Positions 1 to 11,054 of a DNA stretch of 64,000 bases are shown piece after piece. The DNA is from Diplolepis rosae. Its lineage: Eukaryota; Arthropoda; Insecta; Hymenoptera; Diplolepididae. The stretch's first letter is position 1. Each line of letters starts with the position of its first letter. The notes under the pieces are model-generated. The model worked only from the letters and a program-made list of their open reading frames with translations. It did no database searches and was not told the origin of the DNA. The DNA lies in assembly GCA_030998225.1 (NCBI GenBank), contig JAPYXD010000522.1:5580001-5644000 (forward strand), written 5' to 3'. A program made the translations under genes and the position numbers.

Positions 1-280
1 GATACCAGTACTGCGCCAGTACATAACTTCGGTACAGCAGATTATCATTTGCAGTCGCGCCCCAGTACCGAAGGACAACTCCCAGCCGAGTGACCTTTTG
101 TAGTAATGCTAGTACCGTACCAGAACCGAATTTTGGTACAGGCATATTACCATTTGCAGTACTGCGCCAGTGCAGACTTTTGGTACAGGCATATCACCAT
201 TTGCAGTGCCGCTTCAGTACCAACGGACAACTCCCAGCCGAATGACCTTTCGTACCGATGCCATTACCGAGCCGTTTGCC
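1..280. repeat. GTAC-rich degenerate tandem repeat, window edge
   Basis: The block ggacaactcccagccga occurs at 73 and again at 225, and catttgcag occurs at 46, 151 and 198. This gives a two-level direct repeat of about 152 bp with a shorter unit of about 47 bp inside it. The array is cut by the left edge of the window. The short ORF across it is compositional and not credible as a gene. Confidence 0.6.
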
Positions 281-460
281 ACCCGATTGAATCCAAGGTC
301 GGAATGATTCGGATTGAAAATTTTATTTAAATCAACCCGAATTCGAATTCATTTGGATTGAATTATCTGATAGAATAGCATTAAATAGCATTAAATAGGA
401 TTAAATTGAATTAATTTCAAACCGATTTGCATCGAACGAGGTTGAAAAATCTCTTTGGAT
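281..460. repeat. Fragment of the AATCCGA-type dispersed repeat
   Basis: The stretch carries gattgaatccaaggtcgg and cattcggattg-like words shared with longer copies at 36541-37028, 40167-40668 and 41215-41481. Later bases (accgatttgcatcgaac) match the tail of the 41.2-kb copy. It has no recognisable ends, so it is a decayed fragment. Confidence 0.5.
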
Positions 461-1012
461 TAATTTTATTAAATTTCTTTTCGGAACTTTTGCTAAATAA
501 AAAGCATTTTTAACGTCGGTACTAAAATTAACCAGTAGCAAGTAAATATTCATAAGAATCATGGATTTTTTTATAAATTGCAAGAGTCAATTCTAGAGGT
601 AAATTGGACCTTTTGCGATAAAACGTAATCTTTCCCCTATGAGAAATTTCGTGCTGGTAGGTGGTAACTTTGATAAGCCGCCATATTGGATCATTGCACA
701 CCTTGAATATAATGATTAAAGGCACGCAAACAGTTCAAACTTGCGGAAATTAACGACGTCTTCTTGTTATTTTTGCCAATACGTAATGGAAGTTGCTTTT
801 TAGATATTTTTGAAAAATCTCAATTGAAATATATTTTGAAAGCTTTACTGATTTTAATAATATTTAGGGTCCGGATAAAATGAAATTCATAGTAGTTACA
901 TTTTCTTCGAGTAAAGCTAAGTTATCTTGTGAATTATGCATAAGTTGTTTATGATAAAAAGGCGAATCAACTTAAAAATTCTGCACTAATATAATATACA
1001 TATACATAAAAA
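461..1012. other. Unassigned AT-rich DNA
   Basis: No convincing ORF, terminal repeat or RNA motif was seen. Overlapping 60-65-codon ORFs on the minus strand are lysine/isoleucine rich and have no family resemblance. Confidence 0.4.
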
Positions 1013-1492
1013 TTGAGGGGATCCGCCATCTTTAATATTTTTATTTTTCGAGTTTAGACCTTCCATAAAATTTTTGTTATGTTTAGTACCTTTCTTTAGA
1101 AAGGTTTTGAGGGTTTTTTTCAAATTACAGCACCTTTATGTATTTTTAAACTGAAAATTTTGAGTTTTTTGGGGATTTTTTTGACATTTTTTGACTTTGA
1201 ATAAATTTTTTTGTTTTTTAACCAATTGTCTTGATTTTTGTAAATTTTATTCCTTACAATGTGTTACAACTATCTGGTTATGGGAAATAATGTATCATAT
1301 CTGAAAAAAGTTACAAATAAAATAAAAAATTAATAAAAATATCTCAAAATATGAAATATAAATTTTTGTAGTTATTTTTTTTAGATAGAGTGCTTTCTGT
1401 ACCCAAAATATTGATAATATAACAAAGAATAAGTGGTAAAATTTTCAAAGGCCTATGCGGGACAAAAAATCCATTTTTTGATCCCCTCGTAG
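1013..1492. mobile_element. Diverged copy of the 24.1-kb palindromic TTAA MITE
   Basis: gagggGATCCGCCATCTTTAATA at the left matches the end of the element at 24098-24616. The poly-T blocks, tgtttagtacc and the phrase around ttaaccaattg follow in the same order. The outer tetranucleotide is TTGA instead of TTAA, and the right terminus (gatcccctcg near 1486) is only a partial match. The copy is old. Confidence 0.5.
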
Positions 1493-2919
1493 AAAAAAAA
1501 TCGTGTGCAACTAGGGAAAAACATTCATTTTACTCGTGTGATTGTTACCCTCGCTTTGTAGTACACTCTAAAAAAAGTCTATCCATAGTGAAATTACGTT
1601 CTTTTCAGAATGCATCCATTGAAATTAAGCATATTCCTTTTGTCTACCAACAGAATCTTTTTCCTGTTACAAAACTCATCTGTGAGATGCAAACAGAAAA
1701 TATTTTTAGCAATGAACGATTTTTTTTGACTCTGAAAAGAAATTCTCTAATTATGTAAGGATTGCATTTCTAGACTAGGAGACGAAGTGCGCCTGCGCAT
1801 TAGTGAGTGTACATCGTCTGATGCTAATCTGTTCACAGATATTTTGTCAGTACGGTGCCAACTACGAAGAATATATTTTTTTTATTTGTAAAAAAATATT
1901 TTGATTCGAAATTATTAGTAAAATGTTTACTATAGAATTTATTGTGAAATTTAAAGTGCAAAAAAGTTTAAAAATAATTTTGTAACACTTTTCCAACATT
2001 ATATATTTAATAGATTATGGACTTTCAATTTTACACGTATTGGAAAATTTGTAATGTAAGCAAAGTTATATCTTAAAATTTCTTTAAGCTGAAATCTAAG
2101 ACGGGTCGTTATTATATTATTGAAAATGATCGATTGAATATTGGGATTTGTCAAAGTTTGGCTTGTGTATATTTCTTCTAGGTTATATCATAGAATTTGT
2201 TTTATTTTAACATCGAAATTATACTTCCTTCACATGACAAAGGATTTTATTTCCAGACCAAAGGAAAAACTTTGGCAATAAAATGATAGCACTTGAAACG
2301 AAAATACTTCAACTGTTAGAGGATTTCCTCTTATGCCAATTTTGAGTAGAAAATCCATTCATAGTGAACGGAATTGTTCGACAGTCAATATTCCGTTTTT
2401 AGAGTGTACAGTAAATCTGTCACGAAAAAAGTGGTTTTGAGGAAAGAAATGACCGGCTCTATTTTATTTCATAAATCGTTAGTGGGGCATGTGACCAGCT
2501 CGAAACCATTTTTTCGGAACCCCCTTTCTTGTGATTTTTTGGAAAACTCAAAAAATTTTTGCATTTGATTTTTCGTGAGTACGGTAGGTTGTAGAAAAAA
2601 ATTGTTCAACAAAAAGTTGTAGAGGATTCTATTATTTACAAATTATCTCATGGAGTCGTTGCGCTGTGACCAAAAGTGCTCGTAATAAAGTGCGCCAAAG
2701 TTATCAAAAATCAGGTTTTCCTTTTTTTCATCACGAAAAAAAATATTTTTACGGTCGCGAGAATTTCAAAAGTGTTTTTTTTTAAATGCATACAATTATT
2801 TTTTGAAATGTTATAATATGCTACTACAGAAGGCATTCATGATTAATTAATTATTGAAAATTGTGTATTAAATTTGTTTACAAAATAACTTTCGCAATTT
2901 GCATCAAATCTTTACATTT
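1493..2919. other. Unassigned AT-rich DNA
   Basis: No gene is recognised. Around 1843-1862 the words gtcagtacggtgccaac also occur near 38335 inside the palindromic element at 37970-38518, so a small decayed copy of that family is likely here. Short ORFs at 2374-2568 and 2861-3058 show no family motif; the second lies partly in a HINE copy. Confidence 0.4.
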
Positions 2920-3080
2920 TGAGATTCAGAAAAAAAGGTTTTTATCAAAATTCCATTTTCCAGTTAAATTATACGAGATACATACGAGAAAACGTTATCA
3001 TTCAAAATTGTTTATTACAAAAAGATCCACAAATTGGAATGGATACATTTTTTTATAAGATGTATATTTTTCTTTTTAGT

Positions 3081-3500
3081 TTAACCCTTTGAGGGGCAGC
3101 GTATCATATATGATACACCAAACTTTTTTCAGTTTTTTATCCATACCGCGACCGTTTTCAGCTCAATCGCTCTCGAATAAACTTCTACACAATCATTAGT
3201 ACTTACTCTCTAAATTTGAATCAGTCAAAATCTACTGATTATCAGTGAAATTTTACTGATTCAAATAGCTAAAAAGAGGTTACTGTAAATCCGTCAAATT
3301 CGGCCTTGATGGGCAGATTTTTTAAGATAATCTTATGAAAATTTGTATAAAAGGGTTTTCGAAGCCGATGACCACGAATCCGGTATCAGAATTTTGGAAT
3401 TCTGATACCGGATTCGTGATCAGCGACCCCAAAAACCTATGGAAACACCATTGATACCCATTGCAAGTCTAGCACAAAAATGTGCCCCTCAAAGGGTTAA
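3081..3500. mobile_element. piggyBac-like MITE with TTAA target duplication
   Basis: TTAA at 3081-3084 is followed by CCCTTTGAGGGGCA, and the exact inverted form ends at TTAA 3497-3500. The 420-bp element has no ORF. The host is a HINE repeat, and the equivalent unfilled site near 55548-55560 reads through a TTAA, which confirms the boundaries. Inside, 3374-3418 is a near-perfect hairpin whose halves both read gaatccggtatcagaatt. TTAA plus a CCC terminus is typical of piggyBac derivatives. Confidence 0.85.
3374..3418. repeat. Perfect internal hairpin of the TTAA MITE
   Basis: cgaatccggtatcagaa is followed after a short central ttttgga by its reverse complement. Such a long perfect stem in an otherwise diverged element suggests recent origin or conservation of the stem. 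Confidence 0.75.
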
Positions 3501-3805
3501 AAAAATACTATTGAAAATCCAAAATTCAAGTTTTTAACCATAATATTTGAAATACGAAAAAAAACGTAAGAATGCAGAATTGTTTATTTTAATAAGGTCT
3601 ACAAATTTGGTCTGACACACTTTCTGATAAAATGTATTATATATTTTTCGTTTCAATTTGAAAAAATACGATTAAAATTCAAAAATTTCATTTCTTTAAC
3701 AAAAGATGTGAGATGCAAAAAAACGTTAAAATTGAAAATTATTTGCCTGAACGAGTTCTACAAATTCTAATTAGGATATTTTGCGACAGGATGTGTTTTT
3801 GTCTC

Positions 3806-4365
3806 AAGTCCATTTCTGTACGTCGCATTTCTGACATAATTTACAAAGAAATTAAGTAATATTGATGATTAAATTGATTTCGAATATTATCAATCAGTTT
3901 TAATTTACGAGTTATTGAAGAATCTAGAAAATATTTTTTTATCGACAATTTGATGTATATTAAAGTTCATAAATTCGTATAAATAATTTCATATACTTTT
4001 ATACCAAATTTAATATAAAATTTCAAACAGTGTATACTTTTAGTATTTTCAAGACGAAGGGTCTCTAGAAATAATCAATATTATCGTGTAAAGAGAAAAA
4101 ATTGTTTCATGACGTTTCTAGGAGGGTGAATGTTAACGATCAAGGGTCCAGTAAAAACATTACTAAGCAGTAAGTACTGAAGTAGCGAAAGACATTAAAT
4201 TCTAGTGATGTCATTGGTTACTAAAATATCCCTTCACCTCTTCTTTAATAGTTTACCATATCAATTATTTATGCAAAGAGAAATTACTTTTCTATGGTTT
4301 TCTAAAACAAATTTTATGCAAGTCACTAGTTAAGTCTCATGATAAATTTTTGCATTTTGATTTAG
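3806..4365. other. Unassigned AT-rich DNA
   Basis: No coding frame, terminal repeat or RNA gene could be supported. Confidence 0.4.
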
Positions 4366-5321
4366 TACACTGAGAGAAAGTCGTGGCTACCTATTTTTTT
4401 CTGTAAAAAAGGGTCACAAGTATGTTTTTTAGTCTGTATCATCTAAGCACCTTAGTTCTTACAGCAATATTAACTGAATAGCAATGATTAAAATTTTTAG
4501 TAAAACTTACAAAATCCGATTAGTCGGTCCGTTTTGTAGCCGCGACTATTTTCATGCATTCCCACATTGTATCGAGCTTATAATAGATGTTACCAATACG
4601 TTTTTGTAAAACTTACTAATTGCGTTAATTGCTTTTACTATTTGTCCAGTGTAGTTATTACAAAAATATATATTTTTTCGACATAAGGGAGAAAAGTTGT
4701 ATCAAAAACTATTCCAATATCTTAATTAGAAACTGATTAATTTTTTTCATCCGTACATGATTAAAATAGTAATTGCAACATTGAAAAAAATGTTAAATTT
4801 ACCATTCTATCTATTTTATTTTTGTTAATGTCGATGGGAACTTTCTTAGGTTAGAATTGTTTAGGAGAAAAACTTTTTTAATTATTGTTTTTCAAAATGT
4901 AACAAAGGATGATAATTGTTGAGAGGTTTTTCATCAAAAACTGCACAACAGTTTACAGTTATATACTTTAAAATTACCATGATTTAATTCTTCTCATTTT
5001 GATGAAGAACAAAAGCAAAATTTTAAGAAATCAATATATGTAACGATTTCAAAACGATTCAAAACAGTTGATAAGCAGGTAAAATCTAATTCGTCTGTAC
5101 AATAATTTCTTAAAGTTTACTATTACCAAAGAATTGCAAGTCATGTTTACATACGAAATATTGCATATGGAAATAAAATATTTACATTACTCAAAATAAA
5201 TGAATTTGATCAATTTTACAAAAAAAATTAGTAGCATTTACAAAATTTTTGGTACTGCTTACTAAAAGAATATAGTTGTGACCTTTTAGTCAGCACAACT
5301 AATAGGATTTCTCTCAGTGTA
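4366..5321. mobile_element. TA-flanked TIR element (mariner/Tc1-like MITE)
   Basis: TA at 4366 is followed by CACTGAGAGAAA, and the inverse TTTCTCTCAGTG ends at 5319 before TA. The interior, about 950 bp, is AT-rich with no transposase. The CACTGAGAG terminus is shared with the element at 5735-7946 and resembles the CACTGAGAA ends at 61518-61689, which suggests one superfamily of non-autonomous TA elements. Confidence 0.8.
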
Positions 5322-5734
5322 CACTTATAAAAAATTTCGTATTAAGTTTAATATAAAAGCATATCAAGTTATTTTCATATATACAATATATGAAATTTAA
5401 TATACGCAATTATGAACTTTAATTTGCATCACAGTAACAATAAAACAGAATATATTCTTGATCCTTTGATAACTCGAAAATCATTAAAAATGCTTAATAA
5501 TATTCAGAATCAATTTGATAATTAATATTGCTTAATTTTATTGCTAATTAGGTTAGAAATGCGACGTAGAAAGGTAGGCTCGAGCTGAAAATTCCTCTAA
5601 ATACGGAAATTCATGAAAAACAAATTTGTATCTATATGAAAAAAATCTACTTTATTACTTACATCATAGATTCACTGCACAAATAACTTTTTAATTGCGT
5701 TAAATGAAATCATGTCATTTGTAAATTTTGGTAC
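5322..5734. other. Unassigned spacer between two TIR elements
   Basis: AT-rich; no feature is recognised apart from the adjoining element ends. Confidence 0.4.
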
Positions 5735-6415
5735 ACTGAGAGACTTTTCGTTAGAGTAAATGATAAAGATGAATCAAAATTTAGTATAATATCGTTTCAA
5801 AATGGGGAAAGCCGAGGCTTTATTATACTTATTCATATTATGACATCGAAGTTTGATATAGTCATAACGGTCTTTAATATATGAAGAAGATAAAGTAGTA
5901 TTTTAAATACTAAATATTATGAATCTCTATTCGAGAAATTGAAAGTACGAGAAAATGATATTATGATTACTAAGTTGTCTAAAAATAATTTGAATAAGAT
6001 AAATAATGAATATCACATTTTGGAAAGCATGTTTGAGAAATTCATATTATGAATATGAACTTGCCAGAAACCTCACGACGCGCAGCAAAAATCAAAACAT
6101 TCATTCTCGGTTTTTCATATAATTTGTTTGAGAATGTCGTCCGAGTACTTCCGACGTTATCCGAATAGCTTCGTTGACTCGAATCCAAGTCTGCCCAACC
6201 CCCAACTCAGTAGTGGCTTATAAGCGACATTTATTTCGAAATATGGCAAGCGAGAATAGCCGAGAAGCTTTAGGCGTTAGGAATGCGTTTAGTTAATGTA
6301 GATATAGGTAGAGTTAGGGGGTTCGAACCAAAGGCGATTCTGAAATTTAATTTCAAGCGTATGCGAATATAAATAGTGTAGCATTGTGTACTTAAATATA
6401 TGAACATAACTAAGG

Positions 6416-6429
6416 TATGGTAATAATAT
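6416..6429. repeat. 14-bp target site duplication, left copy
   Basis: TATGGTAATAATAT is repeated exactly at 7515-7528 and borders the 6430-7514 insertion. The undisturbed repeat at 20016-20030 contains only a single similar word. Confidence 0.8.
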
Positions 6430-7514
6430 CTGTGATATTTAACTTGGCATGGGGTCAGTTTAGTTACAAATTGTTTATGTCGTAAAAAACATAAACATCA
6501 GAAAGGCAAACGTTTCGGCCACAAATGGGGGTCCTCTTCAGTGCCAACAATTTTAATTTGCATTAAAAATAACAATTATAAACTAAACAAGCAAAACTCA
6601 TGCAACTTAATATTTATTTTCTTTTTTTGGTTTTTTTTTTTTTCCTTATACTAAATTTATTAATAAAAAGTAGAATTAAAACATGCGAATAGACCCTCCA
6701 GCATCGTCCTCACACAGAAGTCATTTCGTGTCCGATTCGTGGAAGATGTGAATTGCTGAACGCGCTACTCCAAAGGCACACAACCACAATTAATTCCATA
6801 AAAAACAGGTCAAAAATCCAATCGTGGGCCCTCGATGAAGAACGCACAACACAACACACACACACACACACGAACCCGAGAAGTTAAGGGTGAGTCGAAA
6901 ACCGATAAATTTTAATTTGGGAAGATCGTGATCGTAAAGAGAAAAAAAATTTAATTTTTTCTTCCCAAATTCAAATTTATCGGTTTTCGACTCACCCTTA
7001 ACTTCTCGGGTTCGTGTGTGTGTGTGTGTGTTGTGCGTTCTTCATCGAGGGCCCACGATTGGATTTTTGACCTGTTTTTTATGGAATTAATTGTGGTTGT
7101 GTGCCTTTGGAGTAGCGCGTTTAGCAATTCACATCTTCCACGAATCGGACACGAGATGACTTCTGTGTGAGGACGATGCTGGAGGGTCTATTCGCATGTT
7201 TTAATTCTACTTTTTATTAATAAATTTAGTATAAGGAAAAAAAAAAAAAAAAAAAAACCAAAAAAAGAAAATAAATATTAAGTTGCATGAGTTTTGCTTG
7301 TTTAGTTTATAATTGTTATTTTTAATGCAAATTAAAATTGTTGGCACTGAAGAGGGCCCCCATTTGTGGCCGAAACGTTTGCCTTTCTGATGTTTATGTT
7401 TTTTACGACATAAACAATTTGTAACTAAACTGACCCCATGCCAAATTAAATATCACAGATATATCACTGTGGGTCAATATAACAAAGGACATGTGCAGGA
7501 ACATGTCAAGATAC
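6430..7514. mobile_element. Hairpin retroelement insertion (Penelope-like ends suspected)
   Basis: Two ~490-bp arms (about 6440-6928 and 6961-7450) are near-perfect inverted copies around a ~30-bp loop. They include mirrored CA/GT microsatellites, an A/T homopolymer and a word resembling a hammerhead core. A 14-bp exact target duplication frames the insertion, which favours target-primed retroposition over a cut-and-paste transposon. Each arm carries a cactgaagagg...ccgaaacgtttg phrase similar to that beside the Penelope sequence at 52.2 and 58.3 kb. The extra ~50 bp on the right (7465-7514) has no partner on the left. No reading frame survives. Confidence 0.75.
7347..7376 (+). ncRNA. Degenerate hammerhead-like motif in hairpin arm
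   Basis: CTGAAGA is followed by a GC-rich segment and then GAAAC, the order seen in hammerhead cores (CUGAUGA ... GAAA). One core base differs, so activity is doubtful. The mirrored copy lies near 6513-6540 on the minus strand. Confidence 0.3.
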
Positions 7515-9136
7515 TATGGTAATAATATTTGTGTATGTGATTCCACTGAAACCTCCCCTCTTCTGAGTGCCCAAAGCTCCCCCCTCTATCTTCCTCTTAC
7601 TTCACACGCGTTAGAAAAAGACACCACAATCCATAACCCGGAGACGTCCCTTCTGAAGGTCAAACTTTTTGGTGGAGTGAGTGATTTTTCATATAGTGGT
7701 TTTCAGATTCACATATTCTTTCTTTCGCTTCGAAAATTTGATATAGTAAATTTCAAATTCTCGTAGGTTTTATAGCAGTTAGTAAAACATATATTCCATT
7801 TATTCAAACGAAAATATTAATTTCGCCGCTTGAAAACCACTATATTAATTTCTGATACGTAAACCCTGTTTGCCTCACTTTGAAACGATATTATACTAAA
7901 GTATGATTCACTTTTACGATTTATTCTAACGAAAAGTCTCTCAGTGTATATTAAATTTAAAACTTCACTACATTAAATCTAATACATTCGTCTATTATTT
8001 CACAAATAATATAGAAATATTAATTTTCATATTCAAATAAACATGAAAGGGGGAGGGTCTCTAAGGCCGGTTTTTGGCCCAAAAAATTCGAAAAAATTCC
8101 TACATTATCTACTAACAATAAGAAGTCATTTCCACCCTAAACGGACCACCCTAATCCCCCCTATCCATCCCGAGCACCCCTTAAAAAAATGAAAACTTCA
8201 CCGCTTTTATGCAGTGTTTTTGGGGTCGCTGATTTCGATTCCGAGGTCCGTTGACCTCCATCATATCAGATTGAAGGTCATTTGAAGGTCAGAATGTAAA
8301 AAACCGGATGAAAAAAGAAATACATATATATAAGTTTTTGGGGACGCAAAATGAACGAAGAAAATTCATTAGGGAGCATTTTTTTCAGCTCTATCGTGGA
8401 AGGAATTCTTTTGAAATGGCTTTAAGTTGACCTTAACTTAACATTGAGCTGTTAAATAAACCCCTTCGGATTTAGCGTTCCCAAAAACTTATATATATGG
8501 GTCATTCCATATTAGATTGACAGTCGATGTCTCAGATTTGAACGAGATAATTTTTTTTCGGTTCTTTATCAATAATAAATAAACACGTATCTTTTTGTTT
8601 GGCCAAAAAATTTTTTTTTACAAGTATACGATTTTTCGAATTTTCTTAGAAATGATATTTTCGACATAGCAAGCGCACTTTCAAGCCTGTTTATCTTGAA
8701 AACAATTGTTCGCACGAAAAATTTTCCAAATTACGAAAATTAGGGTTTTGACTCTTCTTTACAGGGATTGTTTCGAAAAAATTGTTTAAATATTTTTTAA
8801 CATACAAAAGTAAAGAAATAAACAAAAAATCGTTTTTTTTTTCTAATTTGGCCCCTTTAGAAATTTTTTTTTTCATGGATTTAGATTCTTTGAAGTCTAT
8901 TATAAAATATGACGATTGAAGTAAAATGGCTGGATCATTGTTTCGGAAGTTATGGAATTTTGAAGAGCCTCGCGCGCAATCCGGGCGTGAGTTATTAGCG
9001 CTAAAAGTAAAGGTGGATTGGTAAATAAGTGGATGCTGTTACAAATGCTTAAGAATTTTATATTTAAATAATAAGTAACAACAAATGCATCAATATACGT
9101 TTAAAAATTTTATTAATTATCAAGAAATGTCATTTT

Positions 9137-9520
9137 TTACTTTAGCTTGGACTTTTTTCTACTTTTTTCTTTTGAAAAACAAACAGAATCAGTTTCTTCG
9201 AAAGAAGAGTAAGTCTTGATATTCAAGAATGATTCTATCGATGGCTGAATATGACGCAACTTGTGAGTACCAGGCACGAATTTACAATCTGCGAATCGAG
9301 ATTCCAAAAATTTCTGGGCTGTTTCGTATTCTTCAGTATTTCTATGCATAACCGCAATATTGGGCAGATTAGATTCTTGGCTTGCCCACTCAAAAAGTTG
9401 TTTCGATGTTGAAATTTGGTGAGTCATTTGTAAACTAGCTTTCCGTGACAATCTTTTCATCGTCCCCCCAGCTCCATCGCACGGGCCTCTTCCATGGGCA
9501 CTTTCGTGGAAGTGCCATTC
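9137..9520 (-). pseudogene. Duplicated C-terminal part of DDE-like transposase (left arm)
   Basis: The minus-strand frame is open from about 9544 to 9137. Residues from SEWHFHESAHGRGPCDGAGG to the Lys-rich C-terminus (KSRKKSKLK) match the C-terminal third of the product encoded at 9543-10350, with scattered substitutions. It lies wholly in the left arm of the hairpin transposon and lacks everything N-terminal to the arm boundary, so it cannot make a complete enzyme. Confidence 0.75.
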
Positions 9521-9542
9521 ACTTTTGCACGTTCGGAAAAAC

Positions 9543-10350
9543 ATTTTTGCGACATTACTTTATTGCTAATAAACAGGCCAGCGAATATAAAAAACTCAAA
9601 GAAAATCTTGAGTCCAATGAGTGCTTGATTACATGTGATTTTGCCGAAAATTATGCATTTGTTATTCAAAATGCAATTCCTGGATACCATTGGAACAATA
9701 GTCAGGCCACATTATTTACAATAGCTTTTTATTACAAAAATAACGGTAAAATCCAACACAAAACCCTAATTATCATTTCTGACTGTATGAAGCACGATGC
9801 AGTTGCTGTTCACGTTTTTTTAAGGGCATTGAATGAGTATCTGACGAATTTCAATCCTAATTTACGCAAATGCATTTATTTTTCGCATGGTGTTCCACAG
9901 CAATTTAAAAATGTTAAGCATTTTGCTAACATTTGTTATCATGAGCAAGATTTTGGACGATCTGCAGAATGGCACTTCCACGAAAGTGCCCATGGAAAAG
10001 GCTCGTGCGATGGAGCTGGGGGGACGATGAAAAGATTGGCACGGAAAGCTAGTTTACAAATGACTCACCAAATTTCAACATCGAAACAACTTTTTGAGTG
10101 GGCAAACCAAGAACCTAAACTGACCAATATTGCGGTTATGCATAGAAATACTGAAGATTACGAAACAGCCCAGAAATTTTTGGAATCTCGATTCACAGAT
10201 TGTAAATCCGTACCTGGTACTCACAAGTTGCATTATATTCAGCCATCGAAAGAATCATTCTTGAATATCAAGACTTACTCTTCTTTCGAAGAAACTGATT
10301 CTGTTTGTTTTTCAAAAGAAAAAAGTAGAAAAAAGTCCAAGCTAAAGTAA
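9543..10350 (+). pseudogene. 5'-truncated DDE-like transposase of the hairpin element
   Basis: A frame open from 9445 gives 301 codons, but the first ~33 residues are antisense to the left arm, so transposase-like sequence starts near 9543. About 250 residues carry CDFAENYAFVIQNAIPGYHW, then YFSHGVPQQFKN, then ESAHGKGSCDGAGGTMKR. From recall, related insect ORFs have DFAENY ... FSDG ... HGK.xCDGxGG, so His in FSH probably replaces a catalytic Asp; this needs alignment. The enzyme would bind element ends and cut DNA. The missing N-terminus and the substitution both indicate an inactive copy. The transposon superfamily is not identified. The C-terminus is Lys-rich. Confidence 0.7.
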
Positions 10351-11054
10351 AAATGACATTTCTTGATAATTAATAAAATTTTTAAACGTATATTGATGCA
10401 TTTGTTGTTACTTATTATTTAAATATAAAACTCTTAAGCATTTGTAACAGCATCCACTTATTTACCAATCCACCTTTACTTTTAGCGCTAATAACTCACG
10501 CCCGGATTGCGCGCGAGGCTCTTCAAAATTCCATAACTTCCGAACCAATAATCCAGCCATTTTGCTTCAATCGTCATATTTTATAACAGACTTCAAAGAA
10601 TCTAAATCAACGAAAAAAAAAAAATTTCGAAGGGGGCCAAATTTGAAAAAAACGATTTTTTATTTCTTTACTTTTGTATGTTAAAAAATATTTAAACAAT
10701 TTTTTTGAAACAATCCCTGTAAAGAAGAGTCAAAACCCTAATTTTCGTAATTTGGAAAATTTTTCGTGCGAACAATTGTTTTCAAGATAAACAGGCTTAA
10801 AAGTGCGCTTGCTATGTCGAAAATATCATTTCTTAGAAAATTCAAAAAATCGTATACTTGTAAAAAAAAATTTTTTGGCCAAACAAAAAGATACGTGTTT
10901 ATTTATTATTGATAAAGAACCGAAAAAAAATTATCTCGTTCAAATCTGAGACATCGACTGTCAATCTAATATGGAATGACCCATATGTATTATTTTAGGA
11001 TTTTTTCATCCGGTTTTTTACATTCTGACCTTCAAATGACCTTCAATCTGATAT

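Larger units (their letters stand above)
2920..3805 (+). mobile_element. Partial Helentron-like (HINE) copy, split by a MITE
   Basis: The segments 2920-3080 and 3501-3805 align in order with 55420-55850 of the complete copy at 55011-56388, sharing ccattttccagttaaatt, cgagatac and gaaaacgttat words. They contain about two and a half of the internal ~155-bp units. Neither terminus is preserved. The interruption at 3081-3500 is a TTAA element. The small ORF across the left part is a by-product of the repeat. Confidence 0.65.
6090..7612 (+). repeat. 420-bp dispersed repeat, copy 1, split by an insertion
   Basis: Bases 6090-6429 plus 7515-7612 align almost continuously with 19692-20110. Shared landmarks are gaatgtcgtccgagt, gcgacatttatttcg, gcgttaggaatgcgtttagt and aaacctcccctcttctgag. 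Near 6254 tagccgagaagc and near 6319 ggttcgaacc look like pol III A and B boxes, so a tRNA-derived SINE origin is possible. No poly-A tail or clear target duplication was found. Confidence 0.7.
5735..7946. mobile_element. TA-flanked TIR element with ~75-bp inverted ends
   Basis: CACTGAGAGACTTTTCGTTA at the left is matched by its reverse complement ending at 7946, with TA on both sides. Similarity between the ends continues for about 75 bp (tagtataatatcgtttcaaa on both). No transposase is visible. The interior contains a 420-bp repeat also present at 19692-20110, and that repeat is itself split by the hairpin insertion at 6430-7514. Confidence 0.8.
8495..10986. mobile_element. Long-hairpin DNA transposon with ~1-kb inverted arms
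   Basis: ATATGGGTCATTCCATATTA at the left is mirrored at the right end. The arms 8495-9520 and 9967-10986 are near-identical inverted copies, and only about 450 bp in the centre is unique. Both arms encode the last ~130 residues of the same transposase. This suggests an aborted repair or template switch that duplicated the 3' half of the element in inverse orientation. A 211-bp MITE with the same ends is at 52464-52674. Confidence 0.85.
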
